Assembly: GCF_037975245.1 (NCBI RefSeq)
Contig: NC_092565.1
Location: forward strand, 15,405,499 to 15,469,498
Length of the DNA: 64,000 nt
Reading direction: 5' to 3'
Source of the DNA: Apostichopus japonicus
Taxonomy: Eukaryota > Echinodermata > Holothuroidea > Aspidochirotida > Stichopodidae
The notes beneath the pieces were generated by a model. It had not been told where the DNA came from, made no database searches, and saw only the letters and a program-made list of their open reading frames with translations. This document shows, piece by piece, positions 59,509 through 64,000 of the stretch. Positions within the stretch are counted from its first letter, which is position 1, and every line of letters begins with the position of its first letter. Both the position numbers and the translations under genes were made by a program.

Positions 59509-62500
59509 CTGAAATGACAATGAAAATAAAAAGGGGTTGGATACAATTTTCTTAAACGAAAGAAAGCGATGCTTTCTTCGACGTATTAAATGACGTATCT
59601 TAATTCAGATATATAACAAAATCACTGAAAATAGGGAAACGCGGAAGTGATTACCGGTGTATGTATGCTAATGATCAGAGAAGACAAGACGAAATATAAT
59701 AAAAACAAAAGTCAGGCAGGAAAACTTACTATAACCTTCGTAATCAAACTAAATATATCAAACCGGAGAATGACGCATTTTATCTCTCCCTAATTGTTTG
59801 TTTTTCAACAGTAGTTAATCCTTTGTGTACAACGACAGACTGCCAGATGCTTAAACGAAGTCACAGCAGTGATTCAATCGGCGAACGTAAATTGTCAACA
59901 CAACCGTCTGAGATTATCGAATTCGCAATTTTCTACGATTAGGGTTCTGACTTCCGCTTGGATGATGGTGACAGATATCCTCAGAGATGTTTACCCCTGA
60001 TTCACCTAATTTTAACAATCTTTCCTTCACGAATCTGCACACAAAAAAATTAGACCTCCCGATAGCTCATGAAGCCGCAAACTCCCGTTTTAAAAAACCC
60101 TTCACCGCGACAATTTCATTTCTCATTTGAATGCATTGAAAACATAGCGTGAATCCACGTTTCCGGTGCGAGTTAATTAACTAATGTACGTCTTTATAGC
60201 TAGCACGTTTTGTATGCAGCGATGCGTGTATAGACATCACACAAGAACCTGTATTGATCCGTTGATGTTAAGTTTCTCACGCGCCAGTCAATTGAGATTA
60301 GACAAAGAAAGAAAGAAAAAAAGGACGATTTATGAAAAATTTATGAATCGGAAGTTGGTAAGGGTGCCGGAAGGGGAAGAGGAATAGATGTCTTTGAGGA
60401 GGAAAATTAATGGCGATGCAATAAGAGAGATCAATATGTATATAATGCTAGGCAATGTATATATGAGATGGACAGGAAATGAGTGTACATGCGACAGTCC
60501 TCCAGTATGAATCATGCAATACTCTATACTTATAGCTTAATAAATGAGAAATGAACCTGTTCACGGATAGTCATTGTTATGTGGTTTATGATATATATAT
60601 GAATTGAGATGAAACGTTGCACAAATAGTCATTGCGTACACAAGAAATTAAGAGTCATGAACCACAGTAATTATTTTTATAGAAATTCGTAGGTCTGCAT
60701 GGTTCTAGTACTCTATTGGTTTCACCGTGTATATATTGTTAACTGACAATAACAGAAATAACATTCATTAATCCCACTAATTAGTTTGCAAAATCGGGGT
60801 ATTTGTTTTACACTGTGTGTATTGTATAGTGGAGTGACAGTTGATATACGGTACAACTTTTACAAGTAATCAAATTTCTCTTTGTTGTATTAAACAAATT
60901 TATGATTAAAAAACAAAAACAAAATGTATATATGACACCTGCATGGTAAACTGTTAACATTTTTCTTGTAAGTTGGTTTTAAATTTCGTTGATCACGGTT
61001 CCATCATTTTACACGATACTGTTGCGAACATGAATTTCATATGTGAGGATGAGCCGTTATTTCATCATCCAAAGTTGCATGATTATTAAAAAGCCTGTTT
61101 ATAGAACCATATTTAGGACCTTCAGTGTGTTCTAATTAAGAAGTGACGAGTTTTACAAAGGAATTATACTGAAAATATTATATGTCGTCGCTTGAGTCGA
61201 GTTCCGGCGATAATGCCTCACCTCGTCAGCTCAGAGAAAAGTGCGTAATCGTTACGTACACCTGACGAATTTTAAGGTTTCTTATAATTTGTGGCGATTT
61301 TTTCAAACCACAGGATATTGTCACGTGCAATGCTTCGAAATGAATTATCTGTATAACTTTTCGATGAATGCCGGGATGGCCACTTCCGCTATACGAATGG
61401 CGACGATGTGTATTTCTAACCTTTTCGATACTAGTTGCCTTTTTCATTTTCCTTGTACAATTCCGAAAAAAACAAACAATCTAAACCCCACACAAAAACT
61501 GATATTCACTAAGCTAGCAAAAATTCCTCCGCTTGCGCCAACACCTCCTTCCGCCAAATTCCTGACGGGACAACTTTGAAAACTTTCAGCCTACCTGTGT
61601 ACAATATAGGTCAACTAATGGTGAAATGACTGTCCACCTGCTCATACATCCGCATAGAGGAATGTTTGTGTTGCACTTATATACTCGTCTTTACAGAACG
61701 GAAGGTTAATGCTGTTTTCATAGCAATGACCGTGTCCTCACATCAAACGGCTGAGTCGAGACAACAAAGGGGGCGGTCAATGAATGTGGGTCAATATTTC
61801 AGACCACGTCTGTAAAGTTCCGGTGACGTTGCAAATGGTCAACCTTTTAAATTGGGATGTGTCAATGAACAAAGTCCTTCACGTGTAAAACCCAAGATTC
61901 ATTGGTAAAACAAACAATAGGCGTTGGGACAAAGTAGGTCTTCAAATGGATTGAATCGTCAGAGCCTCTTATCAGAAAGGCCGAACGATTGACCTAGAAC
62001 GCATAGCCGATGTTGACCAGTGGTACTTGCTTGTATTTAAAATGCCACAGATGAATAATTTCGAACTAAAGATCACTATACATGGAAAAGTACAATTGAA
62101 TAGCCACTCAAAATGCTAACGACTTAGTCTAACGATGGACAGCCACAAAACTGTCCATCATCTCACCATGCAGTTGCTGATAGAAACACGCTTTGTTGAT
62201 ACACAAACCTGTACTATTGAACACGTCTTTAAAAGCTCAGGTAATTTGAAATAAATTGTGAGTGATTTAGAGTGGGCAGTGTTGAGTGTTAACTATACAT
62301 GAATTTCCTCTTATATACAAAGCATTATAAGCGATAACGCTAACAACGTGTGACCTGCTCTAGCGCGTAAATGAAACAAATCAACAGAAGGAATCATCGT
62401 TGTTATGGTGACAAATTGAGCCGACATATTGTGAAGAGGTCTTTGCACCTATCTGAAGAAATATGGAAAGGCAATTTCCAGGATACTAGGAAATTTAGGG

Positions 62501-64000
62501 AATAATCGTTTGACTGGAAGGAATAGTTTCTGCGAAAAAGAAGGGGTTTCATCGTTACAGCTATCTAAATGACACAAAATTGAAGCTTCTGGAGATATGG
62601 CCATTTACGAAACGAGGCAATTGTAGGGTACTATATGGTATACGGCAGAGTGTATTTTCCTAATATTTTTCAATCAGATACGTTAATCGCTTTAGTGATC
62701 GCTTTCTGAGATCTGTAAATTAGGTTTTCCCATGCAAACGATCACTGAACTAAAGTTAAAAGTGCAGACAAGTTGAAAATATCTTTATAAACAGATTCCA
62801 TGAATATTAAATATACTTTCTGAGTTGCTATTTGCAAGGGTCTTGATTCTAACTTTACTGTATAATGGAGGGATATTTATACTACAGAGTGCACTGTCTG
62901 AATCGCATATAGTTAAACGGTCATATATACTGTTGCTGAAATAGAAAGATCACTGAAAATTTTATTAAGTACAATGGTAATTTTTCTTGAACTATCTTTA
63001 GGTTTTATCATCAATTATATTTTGATTACAATTGTTATTAATGTTTCAAAATCTTCACATTTTGATGAAATTCATCGGTAAGAATGACACTTCAAAAGAT
63101 ATTATGGTATAAGAGACTATATACTTGTCAAGCATGCGCATTTGTTCTCTCAATGACTCATCCTGCCCTTGAATTGTTGTTAACTGAAAACATTCCTTTC
63201 TCAAAATTGCTGATCATCTCCGTGATGACAACTTTCCTGTAATTAATATCATAATGTTTAACAAATAGGACACATCCTAAGTCTTAGTGTAAACACACAT
63301 TCCATGGAGATGGGAAATATAAACGCTACACCGGCTCTAATTTCCTAAGTAATAGCGGAAGTTATATGAGGTACGAAAAGAGGGTTATAACCAACGGCTC
63401 GGCTCCTATTACCCACCTGAATAAAAAGATAGAAACTGAGAATATTCTCAGTGATAACATTTACCACGGTACCATGGTGTTAATGATTCGGCCAGGTTAT
63501 GTCATATACCGGTAACTATTGTGGAACAAGTCAGGTCAAGACTGAACGAACGAAACTATTTATATACGAATATAATTTATAAATGAATATATATATATGT
63601 ATACATATATCGCATTACATTAAAATAATATCTCAAAGCACTTTACACGGGACTAGAGTAAGGATACGTACTGAGTAATAAACAAATATCGGTAAAAGCA
63701 AATATGCAACATTATAACAATGTAAGGTTTTGTGACCCACACCGCACCTTGACCGACGGTTACGCAGACTGGCTATATGTAAAATTTAGCTGAATATATC
63801 ATGAAAAGGCCGATTCGTTACAACTTTGCGCATACATGCTAATTGGGAGACCATCTTCTGCGCATGCTCATTGGAAGACCACCTTCCGCGCAAACTATAC
63901 CAGAACCGATCCATGCATGTAGGCCTAGTTAACGCTTATATATTTATCACTTACACTACAATCAAAATACACGAATTATTTTTGTAAACTTATTATCCCA
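59509..64000. other. Probable DUSP upstream intron and flank; no exon found
   Basis: I looked on the minus strand for the DUSP rhodanese-like exon (LLDCR-type motif) and did not find it. A 112-codon plus-strand frame at 61241-61579 and its minus-strand shadow have no recognisable motif. At about 63590-63660 the minus strand carries GTGTAAAGTGCTTTGAGATA, a SINE/LINE-type tail, beside (TA)n. GC content seems slightly higher near 61200-62000. Confidence 0.5.

Overview
The window looks like AT-rich nuclear DNA of an invertebrate deuterostome. An echinoderm, perhaps a sea cucumber, is my best guess. The reasons are genes with many short GT-AG exons, an intronless TRIM-NHL gene of a kind that is numerous in echinoderms, intronic minisatellites, and short DNA transposons with 8-bp target duplications. 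The species is inference; the gene structures are read directly.

Four protein-coding genes are supported. (1) A melastatin (TRPM) cation channel on the minus strand, from 35670 down to 5520. I rebuilt 23 coding exons by hand; all join in phase and give 1383 codons plus a stop at 5520-5522 (4152 nt). (2) NELFE, the RNA-binding subunit of negative elongation factor, on the plus strand, 38189-46344, eight exons, 277 aa, without the Arg-Asp repeat that named the vertebrate protein. (3) An intronless 658-aa TRIM-NHL E3 ligase, plus strand, 50976-52952. (4) The two 3' coding exons of a MAP-kinase phosphatase (DUSP1/2/4/5 type), minus strand, 58007-59508. Its N-terminal (rhodanese-like) exon was not found and may lie beyond 64000.

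Layout: 1-5519 is intergenic and dominated by a 59-bp minisatellite with a six-unit higher-order period and by a 29-bp minisatellite. 5520-36400 is the TRPM locus, whose introns hold many minisatellites, an antisense LINE remnant, two copies of a CAG-ended transposon family, and a perfect 50-bp palindrome. 36400-38188 separates the divergent TRPM and NELFE genes and holds an inverted-repeat element and a LINE reverse-transcriptase remnant. NELFE intron 1 carries a 615-bp transposon with a GGATGCGC-rich interior. 47500-50950 holds a 415-bp direct repeat whose two copies are identical on reading, the second copy ending about 110 bp before the TRIM start codon. 53000-57900 is intergenic with a 340-bp hAT-like element. 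59509-64000 shows no exon I can support.

The four genes do not form a pathway: an ion channel, a transcription-pausing factor, a ubiquitin ligase and a MAPK phosphatase simply sit next to each other. The points most worth checking are the identical 415-bp repeats, the reduced NELFE, the TRPM tail with its octapeptide repeat, a possible 30-codon cassette exon at TRPM segment S1, and the transposon at 38792-39406.
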